The notes beneath the pieces are model-generated. The model was not told where the DNA came from. It saw only the letters and a program-made list of their open reading frames with translations, and made no database searches. A program made the position numbers and the translations under genes. Below, piece by piece: positions 1-5,959 of a stretch of DNA of 8,063 nt; position 1 is the stretch's first letter, and each line of letters opens with the position of its first letter. Origin of the DNA: Acidobacteriaceae bacterium (lineage in GTDB: Bacteria > Acidobacteriota > Terriglobia > Terriglobales > Acidobacteriaceae); the NCBI GenBank assembly GCA_025929125.1, contig JAICMT010000056.1:1-8063 (forward strand), in the 5' to 3' direction.

Positions 1-1881
1 CGCCCGGCGCAGGCGCCACTCCCGCGGCTTCCCGATGGGCAGCAGTCAGATGCGCCCAACATCCGGCTTGAGCCCCTGCAAGTCGAGTTTCTGCACCAGA
101 TCGCCGATGCCCTGAACACTACCCTCGATCTGAACACGCTGCTCCAGCGCGTCGCGGATCTTGTCCGCGCGGTCATCGATTACCGGATCTTTGCCATCCT
201 GCTGGTCAATGATCGCACCGGCGAGCTCAGAATGCGCTTCCAGACGGGCCATGCGCCGGAGGTGGAGCGGATGCGCATTAAGCTCGGTCGCGGCATCGTC
301 GGCCAGTCCGCGATCACCCGCTCGTCCATCCTGGTAGAGGATGTCAGCACGGTCGACAATTACATTGACGGCAACTCGAATGTGAAGTCCGAGCTCGCCG
401 TTCCGCTTATCGTCAAGAACCGAGTGGTTGGCGTGATCGATCTGCAGTCGGAGATGATCGGGTTCTTCACGGAAGAGCACAAGCGGCTGCTGGAGCTCAC
501 CGCGTCGCGTGTCGCCATTGCGATCGAGAATGCCCGTCTCTATACCCGGGTTTCGCGCCAGGCGCAGACGCTCGCCGTGCTCAACGAGATCTCGCGCGAG
601 ATCACCAGCATTCTCGATCTGGACGATCTGCTGGAACGGATCGGGCAGCTGCTCAAGCGCGTGATCGAGTTCCAGATGTTTACCATCTTGCTCTGGAACG
701 ATCGCACGGAGCGATTCGAGCATCGCTTCAGCTCCCGCTTTGGAGAGCGCACCCGCCGCGAGCACAGCGTCAAACTCGGCGAGGGAATTATCGGAAATGC
801 GGCGCAGATGCGCACTCCGCTGCTGGTCCCGGATGTTCGCAAGGACCCACGTTACATCGTGGCCAATCCGGAGGTGCGGTCGGAGCTGTCGGTGCCGCTG
901 ATCTATAAAGGCAAGGTGATTGGCGTGCTCGACCTTGAGCACACCCGCGTGAATTACTACAACGAGGATCACCAGACCACTCTGTCCACGCTTGCGGCGC
1001 AGGTTGCGATCTCGATCGCAAATGCGAGACTCTACCAGCGGATTCACGAAGAAGAGCAGCGTCTGGAGCGCGATCTCGCCATGGCTCGCGAGGTTCAGCT
1101 AAGGCTTCTCCCCAGTGCCGCTCCTCAGCCGCGCAGGGCTGAAATCGCCACAGCGTTCCTGCCCGCCCGAGCCATCGGCGGAGACGTGTACGACTTCATC
1201 GATTACAGCGGCCGCGGAGTGCAGAAATCGGCGCAGCGCAAGCGCATTGCGGTCATGCTTGGCGATGTTTCGGGAAAGGCAGCGCCAGCGGCGCTCTATG
1301 CGGCGCTGGTTTCGGGAATCGTGCGATCGCTCACGGCAAGGCAGCTTCCGCCTGCCGAACTGCTGGCAGAATTGAACAATCAGCTGCAGGAGCGCAGGCT
1401 GGACTCGCAGTACGTCACCATGCTGATTGCGCTGTGGAACGACGAGAGCAGGACCGTGCAGCTTGCCAACGCGGGCTCCGTGCAGCCGATTCATGTCACC
1501 ATTGTGGGGGGACCGGAGTCAGAAGGTCGCAAGAAAAATGCAGCCGATTGCGTATCGCCCGGGTCCGAGCTTTGCCTGACCACCATCCCTGCGGAAGGCT
1601 TTCCTCTCGGCTTGTTTCCGGACGCCCAGTACGATGAGCACCTGATCCAGACCAGGCCGGGCGATCTGCTGATCTTCTTCTCCGACGGAATCGTCGATGC
1701 GGAGAACGCAGAGGGCGAAATGTTCGGCAGCGACCGCCTCAAGGCGGTACTGCGGCAGCGGCCTGAAGTGTGCCGGTCCGCCAAAGCAACGGTGGACGCA
1801 ATTGTTGCCGCTGTCGAGAGCTTCCAGGCGGGCACGCTGCACTTCGACGACGAGACCCTGATCGTGCTTCGCGTGCTCTAG
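1..1881 (+). CDS. GAF-GAF-PP2C serine phosphatase (RsbU/SpoIIE type), 5' end missing
   Basis: The frame is open from base 1, so the gene starts left of the window; the ATG at 232 lies inside the first GAF domain and is not the start. Counting codons from base 1, two GAF domains span roughly 31-180 and 200-345; each ends in the same helix (IENARLY, IANARLY), so they look like an internal duplication. A short charged helix with EVQLRLLP near 365, the usual lead-in to this phosphatase class, comes next, then an SpoIIE/RsbU PP2C domain to the C-terminus. Metal-binding acidic motifs are present: GGDVYD (D395, D398), GDVSGK (D422), FFSDG (D562) and DDET (D616, D617). By family it would dephosphorylate a phosphoserine, often on an anti-sigma-factor antagonist, in response to a ligand or redox signal at the GAF domains. 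No sigma or anti-sigma partner lies in the window, so the target is unknown. Two usual motifs differ: NAGH is NAGS (S493), and the second G of SGKG is A (A427). It has no transmembrane segment in the visible part. Stop is TAG. Confidence 0.9.
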   Translation, partial: RPAQAPLPRLPDGQQSDAPNIRLEPLQVEFLHQIADALNTTLDLNTLLQRVADLVRAVIDYRIFAILLVNDRTGELRMRFQTGHAPEVERMRIKLGRGIVGQSAITRSSILVEDVSTVDNYIDGNSNVKSELAVPLIVKNRVVGVIDLQSEMIGFFTEEHKRLLELTASRVAIAIENARLYTRVSRQAQTLAVLNEISREITSILDLDDLLERIGQLLKRVIEFQMFTILLWNDRTERFEHRFSSRFGERTRREHSVKLGEGIIGNAAQMRTPLLVPDVRKDPRYIVANPEVRSELSVPLIYKGKVIGVLDLEHTRVNYYNEDHQTTLSTLAAQVAISIANARLYQRIHEEEQRLERDLAMAREVQLRLLPSAAPQPRRAEIATAFLPARAIGGDVYDFIDYSGRGVQKSAQRKRIAVMLGDVSGKAAPAALYAALVSGIVRSLTARQLPPAELLAELNNQLQERRLDSQYVTMLIALWNDESRTVQLANAGSVQPIHVTIVGGPESEGRKKNAADCVSPGSELCLTTIPAEGFPLGLFPDAQYDEHLIQTRPGDLLIFFSDGIVDAENAEGEMFGSDRLKAVLRQRPEVCRSAKATVDAIVAAVESFQAGTLHFDDETLIVLRVL

Positions 1882-1889
1882 CCTGAGGG

Positions 1890-2675
1890 TTAGTAGCTCC
1901 CGGCCGCGACAACCGCAGCCGTGGTGTTGCCGGCGAGCTCGGCGAGAATCTTCACGCTGGCGCTGGCGCCGATTCGGCTCGCCCCTGCATGCAACATGGC
2001 ACTTGCGTCGGCGAGGGACCGAATGCCGCCCGAAGCTTTCACACCAGCTCGCTGCCCGGCGACGCCACGCATGAGTGAGATGTCATCTACCGTTGCGCCG
2101 CCGGCGGAGAAGCCGGTGCTTGTCTTGATGAAGTCGGCACCGGCTGCCAGCGCAATCTCGGACGCGCGTAGCTTCTCTTCGAAATTGAGCAGGCAGGTTT
2201 CCAGGATTACTTTGACGATGCCTCCACAGCCATGGGCGATCTCCACAACGCAGCGAATTTCCTGCCGCACGGCCTCGTAATCCTCCTTTGAGCCCGACTT
2301 GAGGAAGCCGATATTGAGCACCATGTCGATATCGTGCGCGCCCAGCTTGAGCAGCCTTTTTGTCTCATCGGCTTTGGACGCGGCCAGGCTTGCGCCCAGA
2401 GGGAAGCCGACCACTACGCCGACGGGAACTCCTGTGCCAGCCAGCGTTTCGACAGCAATCGGAACCCAGGCCGGGTTCACCATGGCGCAGGCGAAGCGGT
2501 GCTCCGCGGCCTCGTGACAGAGCCGGATGACCTGCGCCCGCGTAGCTTCTGGCTTTAGCAGAGTATGGTCGAGCACGGCAGCAAGCGCCGTGGGGGAGGA
2601 AAGCGCATTCGTTGCAAATGTGGATGGATCGTAAATGTTCACTTCAGCGATGGGGAGAGATTGCGAGGTGTTCAT
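1890..2675 (-). CDS. deoC: Deoxyribose-phosphate aldolase
   Basis: Class I aldolase that cleaves 2-deoxyribose 5-phosphate to glyceraldehyde 3-phosphate and acetaldehyde, the last step of deoxynucleoside catabolism in the cytoplasm. Numbered from the chosen start (261 residues), the family opening LDHTLLKPEAT is at about 35-45. The Schiff-base lysine is K184 in FIKTSTG, the catalytic aspartate is D117 in DIDMVLNIG, and the second active-site lysine is K213 in GVKASGGIRS, so the enzyme should be active. The start is uncertain. An in-frame ATG at 2705 would add 10 residues. The ATG at 2675 has an AGGAG 14 bases upstream (2690-2694), rather far, and neither start has a well-placed site. Either way the protein has about 30 residues before the conserved core. 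It follows hpt in the same direction after about 210 bases, so cotranscription is possible but not shown. It converges on the phosphatase with 8 bases between stops, and no terminator hairpin is visible there. Confidence 0.95.
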   Translation of the reverse strand: MNTSQSLPIAEVNIYDPSTFATNALSSPTALAAVLDHTLLKPEATRAQVIRLCHEAAEHRFACAMVNPAWVPIAVETLAGTGVPVGVVVGFPLGASLAASKADETKRLLKLGAHDIDMVLNIGFLKSGSKEDYEAVRQEIRCVVEIAHGCGGIVKVILETCLLNFEEKLRASEIALAAGADFIKTSTGFSAGGATVDDISLMRGVAGQRAGVKASGGIRSLADASAMLHAGASRIGASASVKILAELAGNTTAAVVAAGSY

Positions 2676-2887
2676 TTCTCTGATCGAAACTCCTGGTTCG
2701 GGCACATCGCCCGCTATTTTCTACCACAGGCCGATGAAACCTGGCTGTACGGGCGCGCAACGTCAAGGGAAGTCGTTTGCATGATGCGTCACCACCCATG
2801 AACTTTTCGGGGTGCTGGCATCCTTCAGTAGACTCGCGTCAATTGATTCGGTTTCAGTGTTAGCGGTGGAAAACCCAAAGCTGGCGT

Positions 2888-3460
2888 TCAGTGACCCGCA
2901 TCGTTGGGGAAGATCCTGATATCAGGAACGTTCCGGTACACCTCGGCATAGTCCATGCCGTAGCCGATGACGAAGCGGTTTGGAATCTTGAAGCCGACGT
3001 AATCCGCTTCGATGGGGACCAGCCGCCGCTCGGGCTTATCCAGGCAGGTGGCGATCTTGAGCGATGCAGGCTTGTGCTGCAGCATAAGGCCTCGAAGGTA
3101 GCTGAGCGTGAGGCCGGTGTCGAGGATATCTTCGACCAGAATTACGTGGCGGCCTTCGATCGGATTGTCGATGTCTTTGATCAGCTTGACCGCTCCGGAA
3201 GATACGCGCGCACGGCCGTAGCTGGAGACAGCGACGAAGTCGAAGGTGTTGTCGATTTGGATCGCGCGCGCGAGATCGGAGAGGAAGATCGCGGCGCCCT
3301 TGAGCACTCCGATCAGGACCAGCGGATGACCCGTGCTCTGCCCCTGGTAGTCTTTGCTGATTTCGCGGCCAAGTTCTGCGACGCGTTCCGCGATTTGAGC
3401 GGAGGAGACAAGCACATCCATATCGACGGCAGGGGGGAAGACGAGCGCACTGGTGGGCAT
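2888..3460 (-). CDS. hpt: Hypoxanthine (guanine) phosphoribosyltransferase
   Basis: Purine-salvage enzyme that joins hypoxanthine or guanine to PRPP, giving IMP or GMP, in the cytoplasm. From ATG 3460 it has 190 residues, close to bacterial Hpt length. The 13-residue PRPP-binding signature is VILVEDILDTGLT (107-119) with E110, D111 and the catalytic-base D114. The PPi loop region GVLKGA is at 51-56. The flexible-loop region SSYG is at 79-82. The purine-binding part is DYVGFKIPNRFVIGYGMDY (153-171), with R176 shortly after. The frame stays open upstream to 3679, but that part overlaps lgt and the shared promoter region and does not look like Hpt, so 3460 is preferred; an in-frame ATG at 3421 is a second option. 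No Shine-Dalgarno precedes 3460. A -10-like TACCCT lies six bases upstream, so the message may be leaderless. Divergent from lgt. Confidence 0.95.
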   Translation of the reverse strand: MPTSALVFPPAVDMDVLVSSAQIAERVAELGREISKDYQGQSTGHPLVLIGVLKGAAIFLSDLARAIQIDNTFDFVAVSSYGRARVSSGAVKLIKDIDNPIEGRHVILVEDILDTGLTLSYLRGLMLQHKPASLKIATCLDKPERRLVPIEADYVGFKIPNRFVIGYGMDYAEVYRNVPDIRIFPNDAGH

Positions 3461-3466
3461 GGCGTT

Positions 3467-3495
3467 AGGGTAGCGTAAGCTTCGGCCGAGGTCGA
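3467..3495 (-). promoter_or_regulatory. Candidate hpt promoter (TCGACC-17-TACCCT)
   Basis: On the minus strand, TCGACC (3490-3495; four of six matches to the -35 consensus) is followed after 17 bases by TACCCT (3467-3472; fits TANNNT). Transcription would begin within a base or two of ATG 3460, which suits the lack of a ribosome site. This is pattern reading only and could be chance. Confidence 0.3.
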
Positions 3496-3542
3496 GAGCG
3501 AGGTTCGGCGGCGGCGAACGTATACTTGCTGCAGCGAGGTTT

Positions 3543-4436
3543 ATGCACCCGTACATCGATATTGGCCCATTGCACCTGGGCACGTTTGGGTTGCTGTTGT
3601 GGCTGGCAGCCGTTGCAGGCACGTTGGTCCTCCATTGGAATTTCAAACGCTTCGGAGTTGCGGCGGATGCGTTGAACATCGTCGCCGTGGTCGTGGTGGC
3701 TGGTGTTGTTGGAGCGAAGCTGTGGCACGAGCTGCAGGACCTTCATGAGCTGCGACTCTCGCTCGAACTCATCGGACAACCGGGCTGGCAGCACCCTGGG
3801 GAAGTGTTGCTGCGGTTTTTCCATTGGTTCCAGAACGGGTTTGCGTGGTTCGGCGGTATGGCTGCAGGCATCCTTGCGCTGATGGTGGAGGGACGAAAGG
3901 CGCGGTACAAGGGACCGGGGTGGAAATCCCTGGACGATCCGGGGCCATCGCCGGGGCCTGCGCTGGGGCCGATCCGCATGCTGGACCTGGCTGCGCCCGC
4001 GGCTGCGCTCGGGTATGGCATCGGTAGAATTGGCTGCCTGCTCTCGGGCGACGGCGACTACGGCGTGAATACAACATTGCCTTGGGGCGTGCACATGGCG
4101 AAGAATGCGCTGGTGCCTCCCAATCCTCCGGATGCGCTGGTGCAACCGACGCCGGTGTACGAACTGCTTTTCTCGATTGCGCTGTTCTGGCTGCTGTGGA
4201 CGCTCGCGAAGAAGACGCGGCCGGTGGGCTGGATCACAGGCGTGTATCTGGCCTGCGCCGGGGTGGGCCGTTTCCTGGTCGAGTTTGTGCGCGTCAATCC
4301 GAAGCTTTACTTCCACCACACGTTGAGTAACGCTCAAGTGGCCGCGCTGATCACGGTGCTGGCAGGTGTGATTGTGGTCGGCGTTGCGCAGAGCCGGGGA
4401 GTCGAAACAGCTCCGATGCCCAAGGCTGTGCCCTGA
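3543..4436 (+). CDS. lgt: Prolipoprotein diacylglyceryl transferase
   Basis: Inner-membrane enzyme that moves diacylglycerol from phosphatidylglycerol to the lipobox cysteine of prolipoproteins, the first step of lipoprotein maturation. The 297-residue protein has several hydrophobic segments (about 11-31, 43-60, 99-115, 147-162, 207-222, 231-248 and 266-283), normal for Lgt. The signature GRIGCLLSGDGDYG (161-174) carries the essential arginine R162; GRFLVEFVR (242-250) carries the second, R243. QPTPVYE (201-207) corresponds to the HPSQLYE region of the E. coli enzyme. Compared with E. coli, the signature asparagine is C165, and the histidine of FHGG is F103 (WFGG). A Gly/Pro-rich cytoplasmic loop at about 117-145 precedes the signature. 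A short GAGG (3536-3539) lies three bases before the ATG, and a -10-like TATACT is at 3521-3526 with no clear -35. A strong terminator lies about 160 bases past the stop. The small lipoprotein at 5957-6547 is a plausible substrate. Confidence 0.95.
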   Translation: MHPYIDIGPLHLGTFGLLLWLAAVAGTLVLHWNFKRFGVAADALNIVAVVVVAGVVGAKLWHELQDLHELRLSLELIGQPGWQHPGEVLLRFFHWFQNGFAWFGGMAAGILALMVEGRKARYKGPGWKSLDDPGPSPGPALGPIRMLDLAAPAAALGYGIGRIGCLLSGDGDYGVNTTLPWGVHMAKNALVPPNPPDALVQPTPVYELLFSIALFWLLWTLAKKTRPVGWITGVYLACAGVGRFLVEFVRVNPKLYFHHTLSNAQVAALITVLAGVIVVGVAQSRGVETAPMPKAVP

Positions 4437-4548
4437 GGAGTACCCCGTCCCCCCCACCCCTATTCTGGCCACAAGTCTTTTTGTTCGAGCAGGTTGCGGG
4501 CGGCATAAGGCTGTAAAGTATTCCATTCAATAGGGTTGCAGCTAAAAT
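4437..4548. other. Gene-free C-rich spacer downstream of lgt
   Basis: No plausible gene on either strand. Just after the lgt stop come GTACCCC and a run of seven C's within 4440-4460, then a T-rich patch (CTTTTTG, about 4478-4484), then an A/T-richer part with GTAAAGTATT (4513-4522) and CTAAAAT (4542-4548). The TAAAAT could serve as a -10 element for the structured segment that follows, but no good -35 precedes it. The overall pattern resembles intergenic blocks I associate with Acidobacteriaceae genomes; that is recollection, not a search result. Confidence 0.4.
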
Positions 4549-4624
4549 CCTCCCGCACAACCACTTAGCTAAGCGGGTGTTGGTTGCACGAGGAAGGCCC
4601 GGCAGATTGCCGGGCCTTTTCTTC
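4549..4624 (+). ncRNA. Candidate small structured RNA ending in a terminator
   Basis: Just after a -10-like TAAAAT (4543-4548) lie about 45 bases rich in self-complementarity, then a Rho-independent terminator. Visible pairings are CCTC (4549-4552) with GAGG (4590-4593), CAACCA (4558-4563) with TGGTTG (4581-4586), and CCCGC (4552-4556) with GCGGG (4573-4577). The last two interleave and could form an H-type pseudoknot; the first and third share base 4552, so they are partly exclusive. CTTAGCTAAG (4564-4573) is a perfect 10-base palindrome. No plus-strand gene follows (the next gene is convergent), so it would be a free small RNA or the processed 3' end of the lgt message rather than a riboswitch. 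It could also be only a terminator with chance pairings. The acidobacterial Acido-1 RNA class is one candidate to compare; I cannot confirm a match. Confidence 0.3.
4594..4624 (+). terminator. Rho-independent terminator
   Basis: A perfect 11-base-pair stem (AAGGCCCGGCA, 4594-4604; TGCCGGGCCTT, 4608-4618) closes a three-base loop GAT and runs into TTTTCTT. There is no T-run on the minus-strand side, so it acts on plus-strand transcripts: lgt, a small RNA starting near 4549, or both. Confidence 0.85.
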
Positions 4625-4631
4625 CATCTTC

Positions 4632-4663
4632 GATCCTTATTTTTTGATCCTTAACTTAAGGAT
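4632..4663. repeat. Direct repeat plus 17-base palindrome
   Basis: GATCCTTA occurs at 4632-4639 and 4646-4653. The second copy is the left part of a perfect inverted repeat, ATCCTTAACTTAAGGAT (4647-4663; 8-base arms around one C). Neither strand has a T-run after it, so it is not a Rho-independent terminator. It could be an operator-like site, but it lies 3' of both flanking genes, a poor place for one. Confidence 0.45.
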
Positions 4664-4787
4664 AGCAGGTTGAGCATAACTCGTGTCACATGCGGAGCGA
4701 AATGTAAGCTGCTGATTGCGGGATGGTTATGAAGTATTTTGAGCTGGAGGGGCTTGACAGCTTTGAGCTGCCAGCCTACGTGACTCC

Positions 4788-4808
4788 TTGCGTATTGCGT
4801 ACGGCTAG
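4788..4808 (-). repeat. Heptamer array E, at the stop of the TIGR03435 gene
   Basis: Read on the minus strand: CTAGCCG, then TACGCAA twice exactly. The TAG stop codon of the TIGR03435 gene (4805-4807) lies inside the first unit, so the array runs straight out of the reading frame. Same 7-base period as the arrays at 5793-5827, 5840-5867, 5939-5959 and 7385-7419. Confidence 0.5.
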
Positions 4809-5713
4809 TTCTCTGAGGGGCGCTCGACGCGATCGATGACGACGACGTCGATCGGCCCGGTGGAGGGCTGCAGCTTGAGGCCGAGATCCGCGAGGGCGGT
4901 GAAGATGGAGGGACCTTCGTCGCCGGGATCACCGGAGATGGCTCCGGGGAGCGCGATCTTCATGGAGGGCGACCAGTCGAATGTGAAGTTGTAGGTTCCG
5001 GTGAGGCCGGTCTTGTCCAGCACGGGCCGTCCCACCCCGGAGAACGGTTGAGACAAGAGATTCGTAAGGCTGGTCATGGTGTAACCCTGCGCGGTGGTCT
5101 TGTCTTTTAAGAAATACATAATACCGGTGAGGGGCTTGCCATCGGCTCCCTTGCGCAGATTGTCGCTGGAGTCACTGGCAGCGTCTTTCAACTTAGGCCC
5201 GTTCTTTGCGACGACAAGCTCATAGACAGGAGCCTGTTTCGTGTCGGAATGCACTTTGAGATGGAAGCGATCTGCCAGGAACGCCTGCAGGATTTGCTGG
5301 CGGCGGAGTTTGGTCTCCTCTGCGTTCAAATTGTGCATTGCCGCGGCATCCGCCTCGCTGAGCTTGGCCTGAATATCGAAACGGTCGGTCTTTGCCCAAT
5401 CCGGGGCACCCTGGACCTGATTCTCGGTAAGAACCCCGTACGCCTGAGTGACCAGCGCGGTCAACGTAACCATCGATCCCGTCAACCCATCTGGCGTATA
5501 CATCAGGCCGATCATCGAAGCGGGGCCAGAGGAATGGGGTTTTATGGTGGCGACCTCGAACGAAGGAGCCGGTGCGCTGGCCTTCGCGCTCGTTCTCGGG
5601 CTGTCCTGGGCGAATGCAGCTGCGCAGGAGAGGGCAATACAGGCAGGTGCGAGCAGGCAAGCAACTACAGACCTTAGCGCTCGCTTGATGGGGCTCGGCT
5701 GATCGAGGCGCAT
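4805..5713 (-). CDS. TIGR03435 family secreted protein (DUF3738)
   Basis: A 302-residue exported protein of unknown function. A signal peptide is clear: basic start (MRLDQPSPIKRALR), hydrophobic stretch at about 15-33, and a likely cleavage after AFA (33-35). The family opening FEVATIKP is at 52-59. The middle part has the typical ILQAFLADRFHLKVH, PVYELVVAKNGPKL and LLSQPFSGVGRPVLDKTGLTGTYNF blocks; the end is LGLKLQP...IDVVVIDRVERPSEN, the family's closing signature. Such proteins occur in many copies in soil Acidobacteriota, and other family members are joined to membrane peptidase/sensor (M56/BlaR1-like) proteins; no such partner is here. The start is well supported: GGAG (5722-5725) lies eight bases before the ATG. 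It is a single gene, convergent with lgt across a terminator and with gene-free repeat-bearing DNA upstream. Biochemical role unknown. Confidence 0.93.
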   Translation of the reverse strand: MRLDQPSPIKRALRSVVACLLAPACIALSCAAAFAQDSPRTSAKASAPAPSFEVATIKPHSSGPASMIGLMYTPDGLTGSMVTLTALVTQAYGVLTENQVQGAPDWAKTDRFDIQAKLSEADAAAMHNLNAEETKLRRQQILQAFLADRFHLKVHSDTKQAPVYELVVAKNGPKLKDAASDSSDNLRKGADGKPLTGIMYFLKDKTTAQGYTMTSLTNLLSQPFSGVGRPVLDKTGLTGTYNFTFDWSPSMKIALPGAISGDPGDEGPSIFTALADLGLKLQPSTGPIDVVVIDRVERPSEN

Positions 5714-5756
5714 GGTGGGTTCTCCGCAGATTTTGCCTGTGTTTGGGGCTGGGAGG

Positions 5757-5786
5757 ATTTTAGGGGAGGCTGTGGAGCGGCTGCAA
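5757..5786 (-). promoter_or_regulatory. Candidate promoter of the TIGR03435 gene
   Basis: On the minus strand, TTGCAG (5781-5786) and TAAAAT (5757-5762) are 18 bases apart. The predicted start gives a leader of about 36 bases that includes the GGAG site. The -35 matches mainly in its TTG; not verified. Confidence 0.3.
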
Positions 5787-5792
5787 TGGTTC

Positions 5793-5827
5793 TTAGCTGC
5801 TAGCTATTAGCTGCTAGCCGTTAGCTA
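5793..5827 (-). repeat. Heptamer array A (NNGCTAR x5)
   Basis: Thirty-five bases divide without remainder into five 7-base units on the minus strand: TAGCTAA, CGGCTAG, CAGCTAA, TAGCTAG, CAGCTAA. All share GCTA followed by A or G. On the plus strand it reads as a 14-base tandem repeat starting at 5793, 5807 and 5821. It lies 80-115 bases upstream of the TIGR03435 start, just upstream of the candidate promoter. Confidence 0.7.
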
Positions 5828-5839
5828 TGAAACTCAGCA

Positions 5840-5867
5840 GCAGTTGCTAGTTCCTGGTTGCGAGTTG
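5840..5867 (-). repeat. Heptamer array B (CAACNNN type, x4)
   Basis: Minus strand: CAACTCG, CAACCAG, GAACTAG, CAACTGC, four contiguous units. The plus-strand 14-mer CTGGTTGCGAGTTG (5854-5867) recurs exactly at 7392-7405 in array D. Confidence 0.65.
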
Positions 5868-5938
5868 AAAGGCGAAGTTAACGCAAGGACAGGAAATCGA
5901 GCCGAGTTGAATCGGATCGGGAGTGGGAGCCGGCAGCT
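5868..5938. other. Gene-free stretch between heptamer arrays
   Basis: No gene, terminator or further 7-base repeat was recognised here. The lipoprotein stop lies to the right; no Rho-independent terminator is visible for that message. Confidence 0.4.
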
Positions 5939-5959
5939 ATGAGTGTGAGTTGCGAGTTA
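5939..5959 (-). repeat. Heptamer array C, at the stop of the lipoprotein gene
   Basis: Minus strand: TAACTCG, CAACTCA, CACTCAT. The first three bases are the TAA stop of the lipoprotein gene (5957-5959). It shares GTTGCGAGTT (plus strand, 5949-5958) with arrays B and D. Confidence 0.5.

Noticed and set aside
46..1047. Long open frame of 333 codons on the minus strand
   Set aside because: It lies opposite the GAF domains of the phosphatase and resembles no family; GC-rich codon bias opens this frame.
2706..2887. Search for a promoter, riboswitch or small gene between hpt and deoC
   Set aside because: TTGACG and TAGAAA words occur, but their spacing is wrong for one promoter; no conserved RNA or coding pattern was recognised.
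3465..4526. Long open frame of 353 codons on the minus strand over lgt
   Set aside because: Its translation is rich in Arg, His, Gln and Pro without domain features, and lgt on the other strand is certain.
4756..4772. Hairpin GACAGCT-TTG-AGCTGCC downstream of the TIGR03435 gene
   Set aside because: Seven pairs with one wobble on the minus strand and no T-run after it, so it is not a convincing terminator.
4542..5763. Exact 13-base match CTAAAATCCTCCC at 4542-4554 (+) and 5751-5763 (-)
   Set aside because: Both copies are near candidate promoters, but about one such match is expected by chance in 8 kb when both strands are compared.
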